64,000 bases of DNA from positions 131,438,997-131,502,996 of the forward strand of contig NC_134097.1 of assembly GCF_000715075.1 (NCBI RefSeq). The letters run 5' to 3'. A program made the translations under genes and the position numbers. Below, in pieces: positions 11,113-21,969 of this stretch; position 1 is the stretch's first letter; each line of letters opens with the position of its first letter. This DNA comes from Nicotiana tabacum. Its lineage: Eukaryota; Streptophyta; Magnoliopsida; Solanales; Solanaceae. The notes under the pieces were generated by a model. It did no database searches and was not told where the DNA came from. It saw only the letters and a program-made list of their open reading frames with translations.

Positions 11113-14100
11113 TGTAAGCACGTGATTTTTGCCCTATATGAGAATTACTCCCAAAAAATTCAAAATAAAATAATTTTCCTTGGTGTGCAATTTTGAGAAT
11201 TTTTGTGACATTTTTGGATAATTATTTGTATTTGTCTGTGCATGTTTATTTGTTAAATTAATAAAAAAATACAAAAATATATCGCATTTTGCATGTAGAA
11301 TTTAATTTTACAATTAGGAGTAATTATGTAAGTTTTACAAAAATTAAAAAATCACAAAAAATAACGTACTTCGCATTTTAATGTTTAATGTCAAAATTAT
11401 GTGATTTCTTTTAATTTGATATTTAATTATTTGTGATAATTACTACTTAGAGTTAATTAATATTTTTAGGATAATTTGGTTGAGGTTAAATTTAGCTTTT
11501 TATTTTTATTTTAATTGGGAAAGAAAATTGACAAGGAAAGGAAAATAAGAAGAGGAAAATCGGATTTGGGCCAATTCCTATTCAATTCACCCAAGCCCAA
11601 ACCAAAACACCCTTATACCCAACCAAAATACCCACAAACCAAGCCCAACCCCTTAAAAATCTGATCCACCCCATCTCCCCACTCAATCTTGACCATTGAT
11701 CTATAGTAGATCCAACGGTCCGGAACTCACCCATTTTTTAATATAAACACTATTAAACCCCCCCTCATTTCTAAACTCCCCATTCTTCCACTTCTCTCAC
11801 ATCTCTCTAAACTTAAAACCTCTCTACATCCCTCTTCTCCCTCCACCGCCGCCGCCGCCGCCGCCCATCGGAATTCTTTTCCGGCGGCGGTCTATCTCTA
11901 AATTCGCTCAAATTCACACAATCTTCTCCTCTTCTCCTCATCTACCTCATCTTATCAACCAAACTCTCAAATACCCAACCAAAATTCGTAGATCTTAGAT
12001 CTAAAAAAGCCAAAAACCTAGATCTACCCTTTTTTTTGTGTGCATTTTCCTAGCCGTTAAAAAATTCTCCGGTCAAGACCTCCCATAAAGGATCTTAGAT
12101 CCAAGACGAGAGTCTTGATTTGAGGATTTTTTCACGGTTAGACCCATGTAATTTTGTTATTTAATTTCCACCTTCCTTAATTTATTTATGCATTTATATT
12201 TTTCGTATTTTTATTCTCTTATGTATGTTATTTTCTGTATTTTTGTTTTATTTATTTATTTTTTTTTGTTTTTTATTTTATTTATATTCTGAATATTTTT
12301 TTAATATATTTATTTTTGTCCGAATTTTATTTATTTATTTTTCTGTTTAACGCATATTTTAAACCTCTGTTATAATTAATTAATTACTTAAGTCATATTT
12401 AACTAAAATATATATAAAAAAAGATGTGTAGATAGATTTTAATTAGATAAAAATGATAAATAAAAAATTATTATTAAAAATGTAGTATTTATATTCCGTT
12501 TTTATTTTTATTTTATTTACATCTCATCATTTTAATTACTGTTATTCTATTTAATATATTATGTAGTTATTAATGGGTTGTATTACTAATAACAAGTAGT
12601 GGTAGGGTAGAAATTGCATTGCTTTTAAATAACAAGTAGTGGTAGGGTAGGAATTGCACTACTTAATTTAAATAATAGCACTAGCTTAGTGGAAAATTTA
12701 AAAATGAAAAGATAATTTGATAATGGAGGATGCATTAACAGGAATTGTCTATAAAAATGCTGGTTTTGAGAGATTAAAAAAAAGAGGAGGACAGATACAG
12801 AGAATAGAGGAGAATATGGGACAGAATAAAAGAGAGACAGAAGACAGAAAAAAGATTTTAACAGAATAAAAAGAGAGGAAAATACAGAACAGAATTGGAG
12901 AAATTTCAAAACTAAAGGAGAGAACAAAAACTGAAAAAAAAATCTTATACTTTCCTTCATTGTTTGAAATCAGCATTAATTGTTGTTGTTTCATCGAAGC
13001 TTGAAGCTTCTTTTTTGGGATTACTACTCCACCGGTTTGCAAACTCTGTTCCTGGGTTGTTACTGTTGCTGGGCTGTTGTTGCTGTGCTGTATTGTTATT
13101 ACTGCTGCTGATTCTCATCTTCATCTTCTTTTGTTTCCAATACCAGGTACACGACTGTAATACTAGCTATTGCAAGCTAATAATGTGGAAGCATGAATAC
13201 ATATGAAGAATGAAATTTTGAAGTTTTAATTTCGTTTTTTTGTTCCTTTTATTGATTGTATTTAAGCTATTTCATGTATTACTGAATAATAATTGGAATA
13301 AGAAAAGAATAACATAAGTTAGTCTTTAATGAATCGGTTTGACAAAACGGGTTAATTCACTAGTTATGAAGGTTTCAAGATTATCAACAGTAGGTTAATC
13401 ATGAACAAGTAGCTAAATTTAGCTAAGACATGAATTTAAATTAAATTTCGTAAATTAGGCATTAAGGCATGATTTGAGTTCAGGCAAGATTACAAGAATG
13501 TTTAAGTCTAATAAACTTTCTAATAAGCTTTAGTAATTATGGTTAAATCTAGTTTCAAATGGTTGTGAATAATTAATCTCAATATTTTTTTTAACAATGC
13601 TGAGTTTTAATCTAGCTGTATTTGATTCTTTTGAATATTAGTTGTCGAATTTTTATTTTATTTATAATTTCGAATTTTTTGAGTAAAATTCCTTTTCATC
13701 AATATTTGTATTAATCTCGCAATTAGTATGTCATTCTTTCTTAAATAAATAAAATAAAAACTCGTAATTAATTAGGATTTTCTTTATTTATTTTAGAGAC
13801 TAATTTTAATAGGAAAAATGTAGTCGCTTTAGGATTTGTCCATTTAAAATAAATGAGACGAGCATCGCCAAATAAAATACACAGATTGCGGGGCCCTCAC
13901 AAATGCATGCGTTAATTTCTTAGAATTCGGGATCGGCCGCTTAGCAAACTCCACGGCCTTATCCAAAATAATAAATACGCTAATTGCTTTAGGCGCACAT
14001 TTTAATAATATTACATTCTTAAACTCGGGTGTGCATTTCATGCGACCCAAATCCAAATCCCAAAACATTGAATAAAAATGTGTTCCGGATTGCGGGTGCA

Positions 14101-14508
14101 TTTCATGTTACGCAATCCAAAGACATGTTTCTAAACGATGTTCACATTCTTTTGAAATATAATAATAAAAGCGGCTAAGGGATAAAATTTGCACATAAGT
14201 TTATAATATGTATTATATCAGATAATCAAACCGAATATAACAGTTGAGCGACCGTGCTAGAACCACAGAACTCGGGAATGCCTAACACCTTCTCCCGGGT
14301 TAACAGAATTCCTTATCCAGATTTTTGGTACGCAAACTGTAATATGGAGTCATTCCTTTCCTCGATTCGAGATTAAAATTGGTGACTTGGGACACCCTAA
14401 ATCTCCCAAGTGACGACTCTGAAATAAATAAACAAATCCCGTTTCGATTGTCCTTTAATTGGAAAAAACTCCTTCACCCCTCGCGGGGCGGAAAAAGGAG
14501 GTGTGACA
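11113..14508 (+). mobile_element. Solo LTR-B (Tat/Ogre-type), inserted in gypsy-A pol
   Basis: The segment starts tgtaagcacgtgattttt and ends gaaaaaggaggtgtgaca, the ends also seen in the elements at 33099-37381 and 37748-53096. It is flanked by a perfect 5-bp duplication, ggcag (11108-11112 and 14509-14513), and sits exactly between two halves of a pol open frame. At 3396 bp with LTR ends but no internal domain, it is a solo LTR left by LTR-LTR recombination. Landmarks: a short GCC run (about 11847-11868), a duplicated ~40-bp unit with aacaagtagtggtagggtag (about 12590-12660), and pyrimidine-CAG followed by gtacac at 13146/13147. Open frames at 12625-13206 are repeat-derived. Confidence 0.93.
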
Positions 14509-16652
14509 GGCAGGCTACTATCGTCGGTTTGTGGAGGGGTTCTCATCTATTGCAGCCCCGATGACCAGGTTGACCCAGAAGGGTGCCCAGTTCAGATGGT
14601 CGGACGAGTGTGAGGCGAGCTTTCAGAAGCTCAAGACAACTCTAACTACCGCACCGATGTTGGTTTTGCCAACATGTTCAGGGCCTTACATAGTTTATTG
14701 CGATGCTTTCCGTATTGGGCTTGGTTCAGTGTTGATGCAGGATGGCAAGGTCATTGCCTATGCTTCGAGGCAGTTGAAGATTCATGAGAAGAACTATCAG
14801 GTCCATGATTTAGAGTTGGCAGCCATTGTTCACGCATTGAAGATTTGGAGGCATTATCTGTATGGCGTGGCATGTAAGGTGTTCACTTATCACAAGAGTC
14901 TTCAGTATTTGTTCAAGCAAAAGGAGTTGAATTTGAGGCAGAGGAGATGGTTGGAGTTGTTGAAGGATTATGATATCACCATTTATATCACCCGGGAAAG
15001 GCCAACGTGGTGGCCGATGCTCTGAGTAAAAAGTCAGCTAGCATGGGCAGTCTTGCTTATATTCCAGTTGGTGAGAGGCCGCTTGCGTTGGATGTTCAGG
15101 CTTTGGCCAATCGATTTGTGAGATTGGATATCTCTGAGCCTAGCCGAGTATTAGCTTGCACGGTCGCTCTATCTCCATTATTGGAGCGTATTTGTGATCG
15201 ACAGTTTGATGATCCTCATTTGTGTGTCCTTAGAGACACAGTGCAGCGTGGAGGTGCCAATCAGGTTACCTTAGGTGATGATGGAGTTTTGAGATTGCAG
15301 GGGCATGTTTGTGTGCCTAATGTTGATGGACTTCGAGAGTTGATTTTAGAAGAGGCCCATAGTTCCCGGTACTCTATTAATCCAGGCGCCGCGAAGATGT
15401 ATCAGGACTTGCGGCAGCATTATTGGTCGCGTAGAATGAAGAAGGATATTGTTGAATATGTGGCTCGATGTTTGAATTGTCAGCAGGTTAAGTACGAGCA
15501 TCAGAGGCCTGGTGGACTATTTCAGAGGATTTAGCTTCCCGAGTGGAAGTGGGAGCGGATTACTATGGACTTCGTTACTGGACTTCCGCTGACTCGAAAG
15601 AAGTTTGACGCAGTTTTGGTCATTGGTGATAGGCTGACCAAGTAAGCGCATTACATTCCTGTGGCAGTCTCCTATTCATCCGAGAGGTTAGTTGAGATCT
15701 ATATCTGGGAGATTGTTTGTCTTCATGGTGTGCCCGCATCTATCATTTCGGTCCGAGGTACGCAGTTTACCTCGCATTTCTGGAGAGCAGTTCAGCGAGA
15801 GTTGGGCACCCAGGTTGAGTTGAGTACAACATTTCATCCTCAGACGAACAGGCAATCCGAGCGGACTATTCAGATTTTGGAGGATATGCTCCGAGCTTGT
15901 GTCATCGATTTTGGAGGTTCATGGGATCAGTTTTTGCCTTTAGCGGAGTTTGCCTACAACAACAGCTACCAGTCTAGTATCCAAATGGCTCCTTATGAGG
16001 CTTTGTATGGTAGGCGATGTCGATCTCTGGTTGGATGGTTTGAGCTGGGGGAGGCTCGGTTGTTGGGTACAGATCTGGTTCAGGAGGCCTTGGATAACGT
16101 CAGGATCATTCAGGAGAGGCTTCGTACGGCTTAGTCCAGGCAAAAGAGTTATGCAGACCGCAAAGTTCAAGATGTGGCTTTTTTGGTTGGTTAGCGGGTA
16201 TTGCTCCGAGTGTCGCCTATGAAGGGTGTGATGAGATTCGGGAAGAAGGGCAATCTTAGCCATAGGTTCATTGGTCCATTTGAGATTCTTGATCGAGTGG
16301 GATAAGTGGCTTATAGACTTGCATTGCCGCCTAGCTTATCAGCCGTGCATCCAGTATTTCATGTGTCCATGCTTCGGAAGTATCACGGCGATCCATCCCA
16401 CGTGTTAGATTTCAGTACTGTCTAGTTGGACAAGGACTTGTCTTATGAGGAGAAGCCGGTGGCTATTCTGACTGGCAGGTCCGTCAGTTGAGATCGAAGA
16501 GTTTTCTTTCGGTTCGTGTTCAGTGGAGAGGTCAGCCTCCTGAGGCATCGACCTAGGAGTCCGAGTTCGATATGCGGAGCCGTTATCCTCATTTATTCCC
16601 CGACTTAGGTACTTCCTTCTTCTGTCCATTCGAGGACGAATTGTTGTTTTAG
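14509..16652 (+). pseudogene. Gypsy-A pol part 2: RNase H, integrase and chromodomain-like tail, broken
   Basis: RNase H runs 14531-15025 ([14 protein letters not shown], then [20 protein letters not shown]). The integrase zinc-binding half is at 15340-15500 (EEAHSSRYSINPG, then RCLNCQQVK). The catalytic core is at 15535-16134, with MDFVTGLP, then ISVRGTQF, where the second catalytic aspartate is replaced by valine, then SERTIQ. The tail (16200-16652) contains VHPVFHVSMLRKYHGDPS and a chromodomain-like segment, and ends at a tag stop at 16650-16652 just before the polypurine tract. Stops at 15532, near 15643, 16132, 16193, 16423 and 16552, plus frameshifts near 15000 and 16480, make it inactive. 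Confidence 0.9.
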
Positions 16653-16662
16653 AGGTGGAGAA
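16651..16662 (+). promoter_or_regulatory. Gypsy-A polypurine tract
   Basis: agaggtggagaa lies directly before the tgtgacgaccc start of the 3' LTR and would prime plus-strand DNA synthesis. Confidence 0.85.
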
Positions 16663-18254
16663 TGTGACGACCCAAAGGGTCATCACCTATTTTCTTACCC
16701 ATTATGTGCTTTCGAGGCCTTGAAAACCTCATTTAGAGTCACTTCGATTTGCGTGCGCAGTCCGGGCGCATAGCCGAAAAGCTTAAATATGAAATTCTGT
16801 GAAAAATGTTAAGTCTTGACTTTAGAATGAATAAATTTGACTTCGGTCAATATTTTGGGTAAACGGACCCGGACCCGTGATTTGACGGTCCCGGAGGGTC
16901 CGTAGGAAAATGGGACTTGGGCGTATGCCCGGAATCGGAATCCGAGGTCCCAAGTCTAAGAAATTTATTTTAAGTGAAATTGTTTTCAGAAATTGGTTAT
17001 AGCTGATTCTCCCTTGCCGGGATGACTAATTCAATATTGTTGTTCCCTTGACGGGAAAATTATAATATTGTTGTGTTCCCTAGCCGGGAAGTTATTATAT
17101 TATTTATGTTCCAATGTCAGGATTTCTTGTGATTGTGTGATGAAATGTAAAAGGGAGCGGGTGGTATGCCTACCACAAGATATTATGAAAAAGGAGCGGG
17201 TGGTATGCCTACCACAAGATATTATGAAATGGGAGCGGGTGGTACGCCTACCACGAGATATAACGAAATGGGGAGCGGGTGGTATGCCTACCACGAGATA
17301 TAATAAAATAGGAACGGGTAATACGCCTACCACAAGATATAATGAAATGGGAGCGGGTGATACGCCTACCACGAGATACGATGAAATGGGAGCGGGTGGT
17401 ACGCCTACCACAAAATATACTGAAATGGGAGCGGGTGGTATGCCTACCACAAGATATACTGAAATGGGAGCGGGTGGTACGCCTACCACAAGATATGAGA
17501 AATGGGATCGGGTTGCACGTCTGCAACAAGATGAAACTGAAAGTGAAAGTTGCCTTATTTCTCTTTATCCGTGTTAGTAGTTAAATTGTAGTTTCCTTAC
17601 TATTCTTTGATATTCTCTTTTATCTGCTACCCTCGGAGAATGTTTCCTCTTTCCCAGCTTTGATTGCTTATTACCTGTTTACTTTTACGCCATATAGTAT
17701 ATAACTGTACAGGTTTATCTGGAGTCTGGTCCTAGCGTCGTCACTACCTCGCCGGGGTTAGGCCAGACACTTACCTGCACATGGGGTCGGTTGTGCTGAT
17801 ACTACTCTCTGTGCTCTTTTGCACAGATCTAGGTCTTGGACAGCAGCAGTAGCGCGGGAGCCAGCTTTCAGCCCAGTGAGACACCGAGGTAGCCTTGCAA
17901 GCGTCCGCAGGTCCCACGTCTCCTCTATCTTTATTTCAGTCTGTTATCTCATGTATTCGAGACAAACAGTTTATATTTTTCTTTCAAACGGTTATATTTA
18001 GTACTCTTAGAAGTTCGTGAGTAATATGACACCAGTTCTTGGGTAGAGGCATATGTTGATTTCCGTATTATTGTTCAGTTTCTCTAATTTAAGTCTTCCG
18101 TATATTCATTAAATTCCGTTGTTTTCATACTATCACTGATAATCGTTAAAATAAGTGATTTGTTAATGAAGTAAGTTGTTAAGGATTGGTTTGCCTAGCT
18201 CACATTAGTAGGCGCCATCACGACTCCCGAGGGTGAGAAATTCGGGTCGTGACA
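16663..18254 (+). repeat. Gypsy-A 3' LTR with a 1386-bp internal deletion
   Basis: It begins tgtgacgaccc and ends gtcgtgaca (18254). Compared with the 5' LTR, the segment equivalent to 5414-6799 is missing; the join at 16992-16996 shares attg with both edges. The loss removes the CpG dyad cluster, TATA box and both donor-like sites. The 39-bp hairpin array (17141-17537) and acceptor-like CAG (near 17826) are retained. The open frames at 17068-17584 are array artefacts. Confidence 0.9.
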
Positions 18255-18490
18255 TATATATAGAGAGAGCTTAAATTGAATTAAAATCCTAAATTTATAC
18301 TACATATGTACATAATTTTATATTGAATTAAAAGTAATTTAATTTTTCTTAGAAATAGCGACCAACTTTTGTCGCTATTTTGGTCAAACGGTCAAAAAAT
18401 AGCGACCAACTTTGGTCGCTATTTTGGTCAAAAAGTCAAAACTTATTTAGCTGCCAAAATAGCGAGTAAAGTTGGTCGCTATTTTTAATT
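18255..18490. repeat. CACTA interior resuming after gypsy-A, three subterminal-type palindromes
   Basis: TA-rich sequence continues from 18255, followed by three gcgacc/ggtcgc palindromes (near 18357, 18402 and 18463). They lie just upstream of the gene-like region, which is where the promoter-side subterminal repeats of a CACTA element are expected. Confidence 0.7.
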
Positions 18491-18959
18491 CCAGTGTCAA
18501 AACCGGGTTTCCCCTCCCATTCTTTCAAAAAATTTCCCCAAAATCTCTCTTTTCTCTCTCATACTCAACCCCCCTCCGACTCCCAGCAGCAGCGGCGCCA
18601 CCCACGCCACCGACAACCACCGACGGCAGCAGCTCCACCGCCGGCGACCTCCATTCCCAAGGTAGGTTTCTCTCTCCTTTCTTTGTTTTTTTTTTGAAAT
18701 ACACTGATTTTGTTTAATTTCTCCATGTTAGGGTTCAAAGTTATATATTATTTGTTCAACCATGTTAGGGTTCAAAGTTAATTTCTCCATATTAGGGTTT
18801 AATTTCTCCATGTTAGGGTTCAAAGTTAGCTCAACCATGTTAGGGTTCAAAGTTATATATTATTTGCAATTTTTAGGGTTCTTATTAATACATTTAGTCC
18901 AAAATATTTAGTTTTACCTACTAATTTGGGGAAGAAATTGTTTGAAGAGAAGAAACCCT

Positions 18960-19540
18960 AAGAGTTGCACCTTTAGGATTATGTATTGGAATTTTAGTTT
19001 ATAAATTAAAATTTTAGGATATGACTTGAACTTTTGTGGATATAAGTTAAACCTTTAGGATATGAATTGAAATTTTTGGTTTATGTATTGGAATTTTAGT
19101 TTATAAATTGAAATTTTAGGATATGACTTGAACTTTTGTGGAAATGAGTTGAACCTTTAGGATATGAATTGGACTTTTAGTTTGTGTATTGGAGTTTTAG
19201 TTTATAAATTGAAATTTTAGGATATGACTTGAATTTTTGTGGATATGAGTTGAACCTTTGAGATATGAATTGAAATTTTTGGTTTATGTATTGGAATTTT
19301 AGTTTATAAATTGAAATTATAGGATATGACTTAAACTTTTGTGGATATGAGTTGAACCTTTAGGATATGAATTGAACCTTTAGGATATGAATTGATATTT
19401 TTTGTGTATGAATTGAATCTTTAGGTTATGAATTGAAATTTTTGTGTATGAATTGAACTTTTAGGATATGAATTGAGCCTTTAGGATATGAAGTGAACTT
19501 TTGTGGATATGAATTAAAATTTAGGATTGCGGGAGGATTT
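18960..19540 (+). repeat. AT-rich tandem repeats inside the CACTA element
   Basis: Roughly 20-bp sub-units of the type ttaggatatgaattgaa (variants ttaggatatgacttgaac and tttataaattgaaat) are organised in higher-order units of about 100 bp, repeated about four times. They are non-coding and probably intronic to the broken gene. Confidence 0.8.
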
Positions 19541-19582
19541 TGTAGAAGGGGTTGATGACTTTATTAGACATGAACTTTCACC

Positions 19583-20196
19583 AAGAATAACTTAGACACA
19601 GTACCTGACAGAGTGTGCCTTTAATTGTTGTTCTCATTAGCGACAATGATGATGAGAAGACAATGGCATGTGTTTCAAACAGTGAAGGTGTAGGTAGGAA
19701 TTTAACATTTCCTAAGTAGATAAAAGAAGAGGTTATAGAGGAATTCTCTACTTCATTTTCCAAGAGGAAAATAAGTTTAATTGAGAGTGACAAGGTTGAT
19801 GGTAATGGAAAGAATTGGACTATGAATTGGACTTCTTTTCCTCTTGACAAATGAAGTAGAGAATTCCTCTATAACCTCTTCTTTTATCTGCTTAGGAAAT
19901 GTTAAATTCCTACTTACACCATCACTGTTTGAAACACATGTCATTGCCAATTCATAGTCCAATTCTTTCCATTACCATTAACCTTGTCACTCTCAATTAA
20001 ACTTTTTTTCCTCTTGAAAAATGAAGTAGAGAATTCCTCTATAACCTCTTCTTTTATCTGCTTAGGAAATGTTAAATTTCTACCTACACCATCGCTGTTT
20101 GAAACACAAGCCATTGCCTTCTCATCATCATTGTCGCTAATGAGAACAACAATTGATCAAAGACACATCCTGTCGGGTACTGTATCCAAGTTATTC
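19583..20196. repeat. Inverted triplication (snap-back) of a coding block in the CACTA element
   Basis: A block of about 245 bp in + orientation (19583-19828) is followed by a partial copy (about 19838-19945) and a near-complete copy (about 19948-20196), both inverted. The block contains an open frame with NLTFPK and IKEEVIEEFSTSF, readable on + in the first copy (with one internal stop after FPK) and on minus in the other two. A transcript through it would fold into a long hairpin. Confidence 0.85.
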
Positions 20197-20684
20197 TCTG
20201 TATCCAAATTCATCCCGAGTAATAGTACCACGAGGATAATCACCAAAGCCACCAGACAGCTTTATAATGCCAATGAAGCAAGATGAGCTATTCAATGAGA
20301 CTCGTATTGTAAAAAAGAAGAAAGAGACTGATCCAGAAAGGTGGGTCGTGGGTCGAGCCTCGACTATACATGTAAGTTTTTTACTTTTCATTAAGTATTT
20401 TGATTTAATTTTATATAAATTTTGAAATATTAATTCAATATAATTTTTCTTATAGGTTCGCTTCACAATTGATGTGGGGGAATTCATACGTGGTCAGCCA
20501 CCTAATGAGTCGGGCGAGACAATCCAACTTTCGAACGAGGATGCTGAAAGAACACTCCTTGAGTACTTTATATACTTTGAACTAGACAATAGAACCAGTT
20601 TTCGAATGGGCTTGTAATAAGCGTTAACTTAGTTTTGTTAGCTTAATGTGTTAGTTCTATTGAACTTTATACTTTGTTGCTTTT

Positions 20685-20711
20685 TATTGTTGTTGTTGTT
20701 GTTGTTGTTGG
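20685..20711. repeat. (TTG)n microsatellite
   Basis: A short run of ttg repeats inside the CACTA element, downstream of the last exon. There is no SINE body next to it, so it is treated as a simple repeat. Confidence 0.8.
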
Positions 20712-20794
20712 CATAAAATACATGTTTAGGATTTTTGGTAAGCTGGCAGGTGGTTTAGCTGCCAAAACAGGCATTTTCTGGCAAAAATATACCA

Positions 20795-21431
20795 AGAAAA
20801 GTGACCAACTTTGGTCGCTAGTTGGTCGCTTTTCCCTTAAAAAAAAATAATTTTCTGAGCAATAGCGACCAACCTTGGTAGCTATTTAACCCAGATTTCT
20901 CAAAAGCGACTAACTTTGGTCACTATTCCATTTTAAAAAAATAATTTCTGGAAATATAGCGACCAAAGTTGGTCTCTTATAATTAAAAAAAAATTATTTC
21001 TTGAAGTTAGCGACCAACTATGGTCGCTTATTTTTTAAAAAAATTAATAAAAAAGCGACCAATCTTGGTCTCTATTTTTCAGATTTTAAAATATAATATT
21101 TGGATTAGAGACCAAAGTTGGTCGCTTTTTTATGATTAATAAAAAAAAATGTATTTTACATTTAGAGACCAACTTTGGTCGCCAAAATTATATTATTAAA
21201 ATAATAAAGCGACCAAAGTTGGTCGCTATAGTCTTTACCCGGAATATTTGGTCCTTTTACCTTAGAGACCAAAGTTAGTCACTAATTAACGACCAACTTT
21301 GGTCCCTAAAATAAAGGGACCAGCAATATTGCGACCAGGCATGTTTGGTTGCTTTTTGGTCGCTTTTAGGCCTATAAGCGACCAACTTTGGTCGCTTTTT
21401 GTGGTCGCTTTTTACCGGATTTCTAGTAGTG
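20795..21431. repeat. Right subterminal repeat field of the CACTA element
   Basis: About a dozen gcgaccaa/ttggtcgc palindromes (near 20800, 20865, 20906, 20961, 21008, 21054, 21106, 21164, 21208, 21265, 21288 and 21378), several with one changed half-site, lead to the inverted terminal sequence ending at 21431. Confidence 0.88.
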
Positions 21432-21434
21432 ATA

Positions 21435-21969
21435 CTATGTATTAATTGGAGCGTAATAATTTGGGAGCTCCTCCACCCTGCACTTAAATAAAAAAATAAA
21501 GCGATAATCTGCTATTATTAAGTGATAATAATCTTAAGTGTCCATATTGTCGAATTTATTTATTGTGTAAAACTAGTCAAGTGAAGGAAGGGATTACTAG
21601 ATGACTACGGAAAATTTGTCCACCCTCTACCTTTCTTTAAAAATAAAATTTCACTAAATCTTAATTACCACATTTCTATGGAAGCTCCAAAGAGGATTTT
21701 CTACCAAAATAATTCATGGCCTACAAGATGCAAATCAATTAAATCGCCCAAACCCCATATTAACCTTGTTTACAGTAGGTCAAAGTTAACCAAAGGATGC
21801 TAAATTATGGAAAGTTATCCTCGTTTACAGTAGGTTTAAATAGGGTTTATCTTGCTTAAGGCCAAGTTCTTTCCAATAAAGAAAGAAATATTATAAATAC
21901 AATTCTATTTAAGGTGAATATCTATATTTTAGAGAGATATAGAGATTTTACTTAGTGGCTAAGTCACTC
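21435..21969. other. Unassigned AT-rich sequence between CACTA and gypsy-C
   Basis: About 535 bp with no coding frame and no repeat recognised. It follows the ata duplication of the CACTA element and precedes the gypsy-C LTR, so it may be original host DNA. Confidence 0.5.

Larger units (their letters stand above)
5210..18254 (+). mobile_element. Gypsy-A: Tekay/Del-type Ty3-gypsy retrotransposon, degenerate, nested in the CACTA element
   Basis: Order on +: 5' LTR (5210-8056), primer-binding site tggtatcagagc (8060-8071, initiator-methionine tRNA type), gag, protease, reverse transcriptase, RNase H, integrase, chromodomain-like tail, polypurine tract, 3' LTR (16663-18254). The domain order with integrase last marks Ty3-gypsy; the chromodomain-like tail and pol sequence fit the chromovirus Tekay/Del lineage. 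The element is dead: both LTRs are damaged, gag and pol carry many stops and frameshifts, and a solo LTR splits pol at 11113. It inserted in TA-rich DNA, so a target duplication (tatat at 18255) cannot be proven because the left LTR end is missing. Confidence 0.92.
18500..20640 (+). pseudogene. Broken CACTA-borne gene, identity unknown
   Basis: A pyrimidine-rich, 5'-leader-like stretch (18500-18661) ends in a good donor (aag then gtaggt at 18662). The next 1.4 kb is intron-like or repeat DNA: tcaaccatgttagggttc repeats (18728-18880) and a rearranged coding block (19583-20196). A final coding pair can be read: 20243-20374 encodes MPMKQDELFNETRIV and ends ERWVVGRASTIH; a GT-AG intron (about 20372-20456) follows; the last exon begins VRFTIDVGEFIRGQPPNESG and ends FRMGL with a taa stop near 20615. 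I do not recognise the family; it could be the C-terminus of the element's own protein or a captured host gene. Confidence 0.5.

Noticed and set aside
18728..18880. ttagggtt motifs suggesting interstitial telomere repeats
   Set aside because: The period is about 27 bp, not 7, and the motif is part of a longer local repeat (tcaaccatgttagggttc).
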